Under the pieces are notes generated by a model. That model did no database searches and had not been told where the DNA came from. It saw only the letters and a program-made list of their open reading frames with translations. A DNA stretch of 64,000 bases from Strix aluco (taxonomy: Eukaryota > Chordata > Aves > Strigiformes > Strigidae), in assembly GCF_031877795.1 (NCBI RefSeq), contig NC_133933.1, positions 5,826,632-5,890,631 on the forward strand, in the 5' to 3' direction. Below, one piece after another: positions 37,911 to 48,464 of the stretch. Position 1 is the stretch's first letter. The number at the start of each line of letters is the position of its first letter. The position numbers and the translations under genes were made by a program.

Positions 37911-39567
37911 ACCTCAGCAAGTTCATTTAACATGAACAATGCTTCTACAGGGATCATTTTGACTCTTACCATTCTTAGGCTGAATATGAACTAGCACCTC
38001 GTAGATTCAAGGACCTGTGTCTCCTTGTCAGCCTCCTGACATAGTCAGGAAGCTGAGAACGTTCATTCATAAACTTTTCCAGTAAGTGGCTGGATGGAAA
38101 AAGATATTCATAGTAGTTTTTTAAAGACAGTTGCTGTTCTTCATTTCTATGATTTTTGTCTTTTGTCCATATCTTGACCTTAGCAACAAAATCCAAGGTC
38201 GTCAGTAGGGAAGATCAAATTATTTTAATAACACAGTGCTACCATCCCTCATTGTGTTTTATTGTCTAGCTTAATAACAAAGTTGTCAACAAACCTAAAA
38301 CTATCCTAGTCCCTAGTCTGAAACTAGTCTGAAGATTATTTTATCAAATTAAACTTGATAAAAATCGTAACAGGCCTCAGAATAAGGAGATTCTACGTTT
38401 GCAGGAGCAAAGTCCATGAGAGAACATGTCTTACATGAGAGAATAGTTTTAGACATTGATTGGTGTATGTGGAAGTGAACTGAATGGTAGGAGAGCAGGA
38501 TCCCATCTGATCAGCTCTGTTACATGCATGCTCTGTTAGAAGACTGGGAATAATTAATGTTTGTAGTGAATCTGTCATAGCCATGAAGCATGTACCTCCT
38601 CAAATCACAATTTCTTACTGCTCACAGTCTTAAATGAAAGAATTTCTAGTGAGGTTTTAATAATCACTTCACCTACCCGTTTATGAGACAATCCTCAAAG
38701 AAGGGGATGGCCCACATGCTCTTCATATGTACTGTTCAAATTGGAGGGTTAGTAAGCGCATGATAGCAAAAAAACCCCAAATATTAATGTAAAGCAAGGA
38801 GGAAATTATGATTATTGCCACCAACCTTGACATAATTGTAAAATTTTTTTGTCGTTTGTGTGATCTTTTTTTTCTTCCATACCGTTTTTCTTCCTTTTTT
38901 TTTGTTTCCAGTGTGTGAAAGTTGTTTTTATACCAACATCATTCTATAAGTTATGACTTGTTTAAAGATTTTTTAATGAACATACTTCAGTTAGAAAAAT
39001 AGGATGTCATATCCAGCTGTATTTACAGTTGCTAATTCTGTTGTCCAGTGGTTCCTTCAGGGTAAATCTTTTTCTCTCCAGAAGAGTAGGAAAGCAGAGA
39101 TCCAGAATGGTTCCCCTGTTTAAGGAAGGATAAGTGTTTTATGAAGCTAACCTAACTGGGTGTAGATCTGTGTGATCTTCCTGCACCTCTACAGACAGAG
39201 ATAAACTGCAGATAAACTACTTTCCTGTGACAACAGTTACTAGAAGACATCTCTTTCACACAGACCCTCTTTGCTACCCAATTTCTGAAATAACCCATAC
39301 AGTCTTCACCCATTTAGTATTGCTGAAGACCTACTGGGTTGTGGGCACCGTAAGACTCTTCCAAGACCATATTGTACCTAGGAACCGGATTCCTGTGATT
39401 TGCCAGTTAATCTGAAATAGCCAAGCGTTAAGTACATTTAAAGTAGAGAAAAATCTATTCATAGCAACCTAATATTATTGACACTCTTAAAATGAGCATA
39501 GGGGTAAGTGTGCATATATGTAGGCAAATCATAATTGCTTCTCTTGTACCTTTTAAATCACTTCCAG

Positions 39568-39694
39568 TGACAATGATCTGCTGAAGCTGCTACATCCTGA
39601 CGAGGAGGTGAAGGAATGCAGTCTGCATATCATCCCCAACATCAAAAACTGTGAAGAATTTCCTAATAAGAAAGCTGATTCCTGGGCAGGGCTG
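39568..39694 (+). other. Armadillo-repeat-like coding relic or exon
   Basis: Follows TTGTACCTTTTAAATCACTTCCAG. The open frame (GAC at 39569 to TGA at 39695-39697) reads DNDLLKLLHPDEEVKECSLH, then IIPNIKNCEEFPNKKADSWA, GL. LLKLL followed by DEEVKE(C/A)(S/A)L, hydrophobics and N(I/L) is the layout of armadillo helices 1-2 (LLxLLxSxDxEVxxxAxxxLxNL). In the same frame a TAA at 39554-39556 lies just before the AG, as expected if coding starts at the splice site. No good donor exists at the end: the frame runs into TGA, with only GCT/GTGAAT nearby. Either a decayed exon or pseudogene, or chance. The parent gene is not identified. Confidence 0.3.
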
Positions 39695-40384
39695 TGAATG
39701 ACTACAGAAACTCAAGAGCTGTGGAAGCGAGGAGCACTCTCATGAAGACTGTGCTATAGCATGAGAAGTTCTGTCCATATCTAGAAATACAGTGCTAGTC
39801 TGTTCACCTGGCAGATCAGCACGTCTCACTAGCTTCAACTCAGAAACATAGAAAGTAAAAATATTCTGAAGCAGGAGGGCATTTGGTAGAAGGGATGGAG
39901 ACTTCAGGGAAAAATCGCAACAATGAAAGGTTTGATAGCTCCATTGTGAATGCATTTAGCTGTAAATATGAAATGCAGTCTGCTTAGATGGAGCTATTGA
40001 TAATGTCCACCAAAACTGTAATGAATAAGTACTCATATTGATAGCGGGCCTGGCATCATCACATGGTGCCGCTCTCGGTAGTGCACTTACAGGCAAGACT
40101 TGCAGAATGTCACTCTGCTCCACAGCCAAAGCCAGAAGTTATTTTTGACTGCTAGGGATTTTAAGTTTCATCTAGATGCCAAGGTAACCTTGGAGTGTGT
40201 TAAGGAGACCCGACTGTGATCATTCATCTGTGGGTGATAGCCTGCTTGTGATGAGACTGACTATCAATCACTGTATGAGCCAGATATGGAGATGGGTGTT
40301 AAGAGGTCGTGCAGCTTCAGTAGAACCCAGCAGTCTCGACAATTCCCAACATCTTGGCACTAGAAAACAGTCTTCTGTTCAAAT

Positions 40385-40402
40385 AAAAAAAAAAAAAAAA
40401 AA
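40385..40402. repeat. A18 homopolymer followed by AC-rich words
   Basis: Eighteen A, then CAACCAACCAAGCCAAAC. It lies about 700 bp downstream of the armadillo-like segment at 39568, so a processed pseudogene with a poly(A) tail was considered. The intervening sequence is not convincingly coding and there is no target-site duplication. Confidence 0.9.
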
Positions 40403-40970
40403 CAACCAACCAAGCCAAACAATAAAGTCATACAAGAAAGAAGCCTGCTGTAAGCAAGATAATGAGACCATGGATTTTAAGAGTTGTTGAGACTCGGAAA
40501 AGAGATCGGTTCTCAGCAAAGATTGTGTTGGTATTTTCTTTGTGAGTCCCCACTGTGCAAGGACTTATGTAAACCATAAAACTTTCCCTTAGACTACGAG
40601 CTGTGTCAACTACTGGACCAGGAACAATTTACCTGTGGCTGTTTCACTTCACAAATGTACTGTCTTTTAATATATTCTGCTGTCATAGAAATGCGGGCTA
40701 GATGTTTTTCCAGTAAAAACTTGGCCATTGATTTCTTTTTAGTGCTACACAAGAGTATTTGGCCATTGATTATTGCAGATGAAAAACCTGCTGTGCAGTA
40801 TATGCTTTCAAAAAATACACACAGGCATCACAGTAAAGGCAAAATCATCTTCTCTCCATTTGCAGTAGAAATGTGAGTTCCATTTAGAGGAGCATAAGAT
40901 TACAAAAATAGCTATGCTGGCTCAACCCAGGGGCTCATTTTCACTCTCCTGTTTCTAAATGTTGTTGCAG

Positions 40971-41373
40971 GATGAAGTGTCAGGGTGCATGGAATGAAGG
41001 GACCTCAGGAATATCATTACTGCAATTAGCGGCACATCCCTAGTCTTCTGCCTGTTCTTGTTCACCAGCATGTGAATGTACTGCAAACATCAGACTACTT
41101 CTGAGTGACTGACCGTCCTGGTGGGCTGTTGAGGTCCATATTCTTCACCATCGGCCCCACAATCTTTGGCAACTTGGGAAAATTGGACTCTGGTGAAAGA
41201 CACCAGGCAAAGACATTTGGCAAAATCATCACCTGCCTCTTCCTCTCCTATTCTGGCCTCATCCACTGGCCTCATGTTCATGTTTGGCCTTTACAATATC
41301 AGAAAAGATCCCCTACCGAGAGAGAGGGGAAAAGGCAAGATGAGGAACTGATACCATGTGAACTCTCCCCAAA
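40971..41373 (+). other. Candidate 403-nt noncoding exon
   Basis: Left edge after TTTTCACTCTCCTG...TTGTTGCAG, a good acceptor. Right edge CCCCAAA/GTAAGTAAC, a strong donor. All frames contain stops near the start; one frame is open from 41105 to the donor (FFTIGPTIFGNLGKLDSGER region) without recognisable homology. If transcribed it would more likely be long noncoding RNA than protein. Confidence 0.2.
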
Positions 41374-41471
41374 GTAAGTAACTAGATATTTTTTCCTGTT
41401 ATGACAGAAAAAAAATGAAGCCTTTTACGTACTGCTTTATCATCATCATTCTCTTTCATCTGATAGTGCAG

Positions 41472-41515
41472 TTTTTTAAGCCCAGCAACTGCATACTGAA
41501 GAATAGTGTGTTATG
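41472..41515 (+). other. Candidate 44-nt exon
   Basis: After CATTCTCTTTCATCTGATAG-TGCAG, and before a strong ATG/GTAAGTAAC donor. It lies 98 nt beyond the donor of the 40971-41373 candidate and has the same GTAAGTAAC donor word. One frame is open (FFKPSNCILKNSVL). A 98-nt intron is short but allowed in birds. Confidence 0.18.
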
Positions 41516-43854
41516 GTAAGTAACAGCAGAAATTTAATTTTCCTTTCTGTTTTGAAATTAGCAGTGTTTTTTCTTCCAAATGTATTTGTTGTTTAGAATG
41601 ATTACCTGTAACGTTGAGCTATGAATTCCTTTGGACATCTGTTCAGAGGAGGTAATAGTTTATTTGATTTGACATGCTAGTCATATGATAGTGTTTCTCT
41701 TCTCTTAAGGGCGGAGCCATAAAAATTTTAATCAGGATTCTAGTTTTTATCCTAGAATAGTGAATTTGAAACTATTTTTCTCTGGGGATTGGTTGTATTG
41801 TTTTCCACCAGAAATAATTATTTAAAAAAGAATGGTAATCTAAACAATCTCCTCTCTGAGAAAGACTAATTTGTGTAAAACATCATAAATAATTGAAAAT
41901 GGGATTACAATCCCTAGCTGTTTTTCAGCTTTGGTCAAATAATCTGGACAAAACTATAAGCATTTTAATGACGAAATGCTACCATATTGTCCTATGTCCT
42001 TATTTTCCTCCCTGGGTTCTCTTCATAATGTTTGTGTTTCATATTGCATTATGTGTATTTCCTAAGGGGTTGAAAGCATGCTATTTTTTGACCCCAGCAT
42101 ATAAAGGAGTGCAAATTCTGTGAAGCTCCAAGAATGTGCTTCAAATCCAAAATACTGTTGCTTTTGGCTAAAGCATTTAGAATGGGGCAGGGAGGATTCT
42201 TCCACGAAGTTTCCTGTGGGCAGAGGGTGATGAAGAAGAAATGTTGGTATGTTTTCAAGTGACCACTACAGAAATATTTGTTGGTATGTGTCAGACATGC
42301 ATGTTCTCTGTGGAACATCAACTACAAATGTGAATACAGGTAAAATTGAATTAAAACTCGTGCCCGTGCAAATATCTGTAAGCAGTATGTTTCAGTTTGT
42401 CTTTGGCTCTTCTGTCCACTAGTCTGAACTAAATACTCTTTCAGATTGTGTTTATTATGTCTGTTGAACAATGGAGTTGTCCAGAATGCAGTCTAATTGA
42501 TTTTAAATCCTAAAGAATAGGGGAGATTTTTATCTGACAATGGTGATTAATTGTAAATCTTTAAGTCCATTATGGACTAGAAGTGTTAAAAATTATTCTT
42601 GATGAACTATTGAACTGATTAATCTTTTTTTCCTTTTGTTCTGTTCCTGAACTGATTAGGTTTTCTATGAATGTGTTAATTGCTCAAAAATTCTTCCACC
42701 TCTTGTCAATAAAAAAAAAGAATATTACAAACGTTTTTTATGAAATATCCCCTGCTACTATTTCTTTAAGAATCAGATATTTTTTCAGGCATTTGATTTG
42801 TCTGCTTAGGCAAGTCTTCCATTTCTACACTATGGTTAGATAATTTAGTCTGTTAAAATGAGAAAATAACCAAAAACATCTACCCCATAATGACTTGCAA
42901 TATTCCTTTTCAGCATGGATAATTATTCACTGACTATTTGTGAAGTATTTAGGATTCATAAACATCTTCAGGGCTAAAAACATTTGTCATGCAGATACAC
43001 ATATGCAGTTAATAATAATAAGCCACAGATAATAACTGAATGAGCCGACAGTGCTTATGACAAAATTATTCACCATTTTTTGTGGTATTTAGCCAACTCT
43101 GCTTAGGATCTATAAATAACTGCTGACTTACAGATTCTAAAGGCCAGGTAGAACTGTTAGATCTTTTTTCTGATTTCCTAGGTAATGTAGATCAAGTACT
43201 CTTACTTAGTTATGCTGGACAATGATTATATCTGTGTGCACATTTATTGTTTTAATTCTTCTGAGTGTAGATAGATTGAAAAACTTGAAATAAAACTAGA
43301 AAAAAATCTGGTATAGTAAAAGATGAGGCCTAATGAGAAAAAAAAAAAAGATGTTTAGTATAGCAGTCTCATATTTATAAACAGTGCAGTGGTCTTGTCA
43401 CAGTTAAAATTTCCTCCATATACAAGGTGGAAGGGTTTAGGGAATTTCTTATTCCTTGCTTTTGCAAAATCGTGTAGAACCATGGTGGGAAATAGATTCC
43501 AGAGAGCAGTGACAGTTGTTTCTCTATAGCAAATGTGATTGTTAATGGAAAGAAATGCAAGACAGCCATCTGTTGGATTGCACAGCAACATGCTTGGTTT
43601 TCAGGTCCCAGTGTGGGCTGCCGGTCACCCAGAGAGGAACAAGTACAGTGCTCATTGCAAGGGCAGATGGTGTTTGTGGACAGTTTAAATTCAAGCTGAG
43701 CATAAGTCCGCTAAAAAAGAAATGTACGCACATGAAAATGGGTCCTGGGAGTGCTGCAGACATCTGGGATGCAGGCAAGGCTTTGTCGTCAGCATGTTAG
43801 TGGTTGTACAGAGGATTTCTGCATCTTTTCACAAGTAACAATTCTGTACTGCAG

Positions 43855-43998
43855 GACCATGTGGCCAGCTGCCATCAAATATGATGGATTCAGCACTGAT
43901 CCACTGCTTGGGGAGAGTAAACACGCAGCTGATCTCAACATGCATGTCAGTGTAGAACAGAAGACTAGCTTGTCCCTGGACTTGTATGACACCTTCAG
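43855..43998 (+). other. Candidate 144-nt coding exon (phase 2-2)
   Basis: Preceded by AATTCTGTACTGCAG and followed by CCTTCAG/GTATAT. The length is a multiple of three. Only one frame is open: TMWPAAIKYDGFSTDPLLGE, then SKHAADLNMHVSVEQKTSLS, LDLYDTF. Composition is balanced and protein-like with no low complexity. The acceptor pyrimidine tract and the donor are only moderate. Peptide not recognised. It shares the 2-2 phase class with 2229-2315. Confidence 0.27.
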
Positions 43999-44728
43999 GT
44001 ATATATTGCAAAGAAGGCACTAGTGAAGATCACAATCATATTTATCTTTAAAAAGTTGGTTTTAGTGTAAGTTTGGATTAGATATCTTGGATTCTTATAT
44101 TTTGTATATTATTATTGGCTTTTATTAAAAATCTTTTCCATCATATTGATCATTAAGTGATACAGTCAATAATTGGGTCTTTAGTTGTCCCAGATCTACT
44201 GATCCAGATTTATGATTTGATAAACTAGCCTAGTTGCGTGTCATTACCATTCATGCTGAGGGTCTGAGTCAGTATATCTTCTTTTCCATCCGAGATACTC
44301 GGCCAGGCTTCTTTTTTAAACTGATTTTGTACCTTGGATCTGGGGCCATTTAGGTAGGCTTAGTTCCCAATACTAAGGAGCCAACTTTAACACTCTGCTG
44401 TCTGTCTCCAGATCTTTTTAGTAGATAGAGACAAAATAGTGGATATACTGGCTCTCCCTCTTACCACAGTCTTCAGCGTAATGCTTGAGCACGTTTTCTG
44501 TCTTCCAGGTGACAATAACACAAAGGAGAACTCTTGATATGGTACCACAGTGCTGGGTGTTTGGACAGGGATTTTGTAAGCCTCTTGCACACTGCTGTTG
44601 ACAGTAGCCATTACAGCTGCATGCTGATACTTAGGACTAAGCTCTGAATCACAGTGAATTCAATGGAAATATTATCAGTGTTTTTATCTGGCACAAACTG
44701 TGCAATTTTCAAGAGCGCCCTGACTTGC

Positions 44729-44745
44729 TTTTTTTTTTTTTTTTT
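44729..44745. repeat. T17 homopolymer
   Basis: Seventeen T. No flanking retroposon body is recognisable. Confidence 0.9.
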
Positions 44746-44998
44746 GTCCCTGCTGAGGCCAATTACGCTTAAAGGTAGAAAAAAATGAGCCAGTGTTGCA
44801 AAATCACACCCTACATGTTCCTCTGAGTACAAATAGATTGAATTTCAATTAAAAATTAGAGTGAAGTAAAAGGTCACTTGTTAATTCTAATGTGATTTAA
44901 AATGGGTCTAAATTAATTCTGTTTCTTTTGCTGTCTTTATGTTCTGTCACATGTTCTTTTGTAGGTCAGTGAAATCACAAGAATGGATAGCAGCAAGT

Positions 44999-45026
44999 GG
45001 TGGTAAAGGGGAGAGGGGCAAGGGTG
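44999..45026 (+). other. G-rich stretch with quadruplex potential
   Basis: GG, GG, GGGG, GGGG and GGG runs separated by short spacers on the plus strand. It lies about 110 bp upstream of the plus-strand exon candidate at 45135-45235. Confidence 0.5.
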
Positions 45027-45134
45027 TCTGAACCATAAGAAAGGTATCCAAATAACTGGTTATCCTAAATAACGGAGCAGAAGGCCATACTGGTTGATCT
45101 GCACTAATGATTTGTTTGCTGCATTTTGTGGCAG

Positions 45135-45235
45135 ACATCCATTGTGAATATTTGACACATGTGATTGCTTTGGTGGAGATATTCAAATTGTTTGCAAACA
45201 CCGAGGATTTGACCGCTGCATTCCATGCGATAATC
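45135..45235 (+). other. Candidate 101-nt coding exon (phase 1-0)
   Basis: After TTTGCTGCATTTTGTGGCAG and before AATC/GTAAGTCTC. The open frame reads IHCEYLTHVIALVEIFKLFA, then NTEDLTAAFHAII, which looks like an amphipathic helix pair. The donor has a non-consensus last exon base (C). Peptide not recognised. Confidence 0.2.
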
Positions 45236-45753
45236 GTAAGTCTCTTTCTGAATTCCTGTGCTGGTTTTCTTTCTTTTCCTAGTAATTTGGCTTAGACTGT
45301 GACAGCTTCTGATTGTGTTGCGTTTACCCCATATGTCATCAGCAGCAGATTAATATTATGTTCTAAATAAGGTTCTGCTGATACCAAACTGATACAGCTG
45401 GAAGGACAAGCGTACCAGTAGGGGTAGGCCAGCTTGTTAACATCCCTACAGGTCTTAATGTGAGCCAAATACCTGCCACTCAGGTTGTAACTTTCTGAGA
45501 GTTTTAAAATTACATAGGCAGAATTTATTAAATACAAATTCTATACCTGCACACAGAGGATCAGAGTTGCTCTTTGATATGACCATATACCCTTGACACG
45601 CAAAAATGTTCACAAAATGTATAGGAGGTAAATCTTGTGGTGTCAGTTCAAACTCAATGAATAATTCAATTGGAAAGACATTTCAGTCTCTGTACATGCA
45701 ACTATTAGAATAGGGGTAATCCTCATGTCCCACTTGCTAATAAAGAGTCTTAC

Positions 45754-45768
45754 CTGGACACAAGGCCC
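45754..45768 (-). other. Candidate 15-nt microexon, minus strand
   Basis: On the minus strand: CCTTTTTCTTCTCTCCTTTCAG, then the 15 bases GGGCCTTGTGTCCAG, then GTAAGACTC. The acceptor has 20 of 22 bases as pyrimidine or CAG, with TATAAC upstream as a possible branch point, and the donor is CAG/GTAAGA. Fifteen nucleotides keep frame (five codons, e.g. GPCVQ in phase 0). Frame-preserving microexons of 3-27 nt are known in vertebrate neuronal genes. Two excellent sites this close together are less common than a lone pseudo-site, but no host gene is visible. Confidence 0.25.
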
Positions 45769-46618
45769 CTGAAAGGAGAGAAGAAAAAGGTTATACAGTT
45801 TCAGGGGAGATGCCTGACAGATTGTGTGCTGTTTTTAAGAGAAGCTGGCCTTTCTGCTATGTAAGGTTTTATTCTTGCTTAGTCAGCAAATTGTAACAAA
45901 AAAGGTCTGGTCTCATTCTGATTTTATGTTGTATTTAATATGAATTTCATTACTTTACCTCCATTTTAATCTATAGAGTCTGGATTTTTCCCTTTAATTT
46001 AAATGACCCCATTTTGAAATTGCTGACTGCCGCTGTTTTGGGGGTATTCACTTTCAGAAGCTCCTGGGGAAGGTGGACTGATCCCTAACCTCAGAGGAAG
46101 GTACACGTTTTATCCTGCATAAATAACTTACTTCTCAAATGCAATCTGGGGTTGGGATATGGGAATTGATGTATCAGTTTGTGTTGAAGGCAAGGGAAAG
46201 GTAAAGCAGCTTCAACAGAATAAGATCATAGCTACATCATATTTACTGAAAGCAAAAGAAAAACCCTCAGAAATTTGGGAGCAAAAACAAGCCAATTTTT
46301 TTTGCTAGAACAGAATGGTTTCCCAGCAATTCTGAATATGTTTGATTCTGTTAATAATCTCCAAGCTCTGCCTTTGACCCCAAAACCAAAACAGAAGAAG
46401 GTGTTGCCTTCCTTGCTCAAGAGAAATGAGTTTGTTAGAGCAAGATAACAAATGTGGATTATGTCACTACAAATACCAAAGGGGAAGGTGACACTTGAGG
46501 TGCTTGCCTCTGGCTAAGTATGTAAGGCCAGTGCTATATTCTTACCTAGGCACAACCTTTCTGCTTACCTTACAGTAAATTAAAGTGACTACTTGTCTTC
46601 GCTATGGCTGAAGCAGCT

Positions 46619-46649
46619 CTTTTTTTTCTTTTCTTTTTTTTTTTTTTCA
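46619..46649. repeat. T-rich tract with C interruptions
   Basis: About 30 pyrimidines, nearly all T, broken by two or three C. A second T8A11 block occurs at 46819-46837. Confidence 0.85.
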
Positions 46650-47092
46650 TTTTAACCTGAGGGTAACTAATACACCTTAACTTTCCTGAGGTAAAACATA
46701 GCGAAGGCAAGACACTTCAGTTTACAAGATCAGTGCTATACATCTGCCTAAGGTTGACTTAGCTAAATTTATCTCACAGTAAAACTGAAGTACTCTGACA
46801 TTGCTGTCTTTTTTTGTCTTTTTTTTAAAAAAAAAAACCTTACACAACCTTGTGTGTGCTAATTACCCTGCCTAAATCACAGTGCAGCTTGAGCAATGAA
46901 TTAATTGTTTTAACTGCAGCATTCCTAGGTTATGCTAGTATGGAGATCACAATGCTGATGGTACAATACTTATCTTGAAAGTAATTTATCTTTTCCCATA
47001 GGCAAGGAATCTTCCTCCTTCTCCTGGTTCATTAGTCAATTGTGTATTTCAAATTGATTTACTCGTGTGTGGCATTCTGCTGTTCTCCTTAC

Positions 47093-47177
47093 CAGATGTA
47101 CCTGCTCAGATTTAGGTACTTCTAAAGTGCTTATCCAGCTGTGGGCTTCCTGTGCTGCTGTCACCTGCTCTCTGTCA
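47093..47177 (-). other. Candidate 85-nt coding exon, minus strand (phase 2-0)
   Basis: On the minus strand it follows CTATATTAATTACACCTGCTTTAG (branch-point-like TTAAT, then pyrimidine-rich) and ends CATCTG/GTAAGGAG. One base then 28 codons read DREQVTAAQEAHSWISTLEV, then PKSEQVHL. The other two frames hit stops within 16 bases. Balanced, protein-like composition. Not recognised. Confidence 0.27.
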
Positions 47178-47432
47178 CTAAAGCAGGTGTAATTAATATA
47201 GGAACAGTATTTGATATCTCTGCACAATTTATCCTTCCACCTCAGAGTGACAGCCTGAGATTTTCTGACTTTGTTGCACTTAAATAGACAAACTCAATTT
47301 CCCATGATTCTTATTTAATTGTTTCTATTATCTGTTAAATACAAGTTAATAGGTCAGGATCCTGACTCTGTTCCTGTGCCACTCAACTTCTTCATTTCAC
47401 TGTACAATGGCAAAAAGTCTGTATATCATCGT

Positions 47433-47456
47433 AAAAAAACAAACAAACAAACAAAC
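47433..47456. repeat. (AAAC)n microsatellite
   Basis: Seven A then four CAAA units. Common low-complexity class; likely length-polymorphic. Confidence 0.9.
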
Positions 47457-48000
47457 TTTTTTCCATTCGCACTGCACCCAGAATTTCCTGACTATACTGT
47501 TAAAGAAATTATACTGGGTTATTTTAGGTGCTAACACTCTCAGTGTATTGTGCTTCCCTAACTTGAAAACATCTCTCGCCTATTTTCCTAAAAGCTCATT
47601 TGTGTACCTGTTTCTCTCTTGACCTATCTCCTGACAACCCACATTCCAGTTAAGTTGCATTGAGTGTCCTGAAATGAGAGCCATAGTATTATAAAGAACT
47701 TTCTAGCTCATAGTCTCAGCTTATAATAGCACAAAGGTTGACCATAATTTTGAGATCAACAAAGTGCATGAAGCATTTCAGCTCAAATACTCTTTTGTAT
47801 TTCTAGAAATATATTTACCAACAAGATTCTTCTATCTCCTAAAGAGAGTGAAGAAGTTGATGTGTCCAATCCTTTCCAATATAGATTAGAAAAGCCGACT
47901 GCCTCACCAATCTGAAAAATCTTCTACTAAGTGTGAATTTAGTTTTACTTCCCCCACTTAATTGTAAAACTAACTTTATCTTCTTTTTTCAAAAAGTTTT

Positions 48001-48200
48001 AGGCATAGATTTGATCAGAGCCACTCTTGCAATGGCATTAATCTGTGCTAACAGTGGCGGTTTAGAAACCAAAATTCAAATGAGTGGAAGCTGGATTTAG
48101 CATAATGCTCTCAAACATAATCAAATTTTTGATAAATGGGCCAATTTTCCTGCTAATTGTGTGATTATCCTAGGAAATGAACTGTGAATCGTACGTTCTG
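48001..48200. promoter_or_regulatory. Complex non-repetitive block, possible conserved noncoding element
   Basis: High-complexity sequence with GGCATTAATCTGTGCTAACA, CAAATGAGTGGAAG, ATAATCAAATTTTTGATAAA and GCTAATTGTGTGATTATCC. It mixes homeodomain words with a TCAAA/TTTGA near-palindrome, and has no low complexity. Conservation is a guess from appearance. Confidence 0.15.
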
Positions 48201-48429
48201 TAATATATTTGTGACACTTTGCTGTAAAGGTCATTCGATCAAGCAATTATTTAACCCACGATGTTTATTAATTTTTTAGATGGTACAAATTATTCTCAGT
48301 ATTAAGGACACTCCAGTAATTGAAGACATATGCTTGAATTTCTAGTCTTAAATCACAATGCTTAACATTAACCCATCATCCAACTGGCACAATTCAAGCC
48401 AGAGCAGAAATTAAAACCAACAGAGATGA

Positions 48430-48432
48430 TGT

Positions 48433-48464
<32 letters not shown>
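48430..48464. repeat. (GT)n microsatellite
   Basis: TGTGTGTC, then about 13 uninterrupted GT units, ending in ACAC. The cleanest dinucleotide repeat in the window. Confidence 0.97.

Larger units (their letters stand above)
34205..39560. other. Noncoding stretch, no gene seen
   Basis: Contains the small GC-rich exon candidate at 34.7 kb and the AT island at 36.5 kb. A TATAAA at 36987-36992 has no supporting promoter context. 37975-38196 (minus) is a 73-codon open frame with a charged, protein-like composition beside an ATG/GTAAGA donor, but its acceptor is weak. Confidence 0.5.
41516..47092. other. Noncoding stretch around several exon candidates
   Basis: 42000-43350 is AT-rich with nothing recognised beyond short A-runs (42711-42720, about 43340-43350). 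The exon candidates at 43.9, 45.1 and 45.75 kb lie here on opposite strands. Minus donors at 46543 and 46565 (CTAG/GTAAGA, TAAG/GTAAGC) have no usable acceptor. Confidence 0.5.

Noticed and set aside
39568..40402. Processed pseudogene ending in the A18 run
   Set aside because: Only the first 127 bp look coding, there is no target-site duplication, and AATAAA is fused to the A-run and not 10-30 bases before it.
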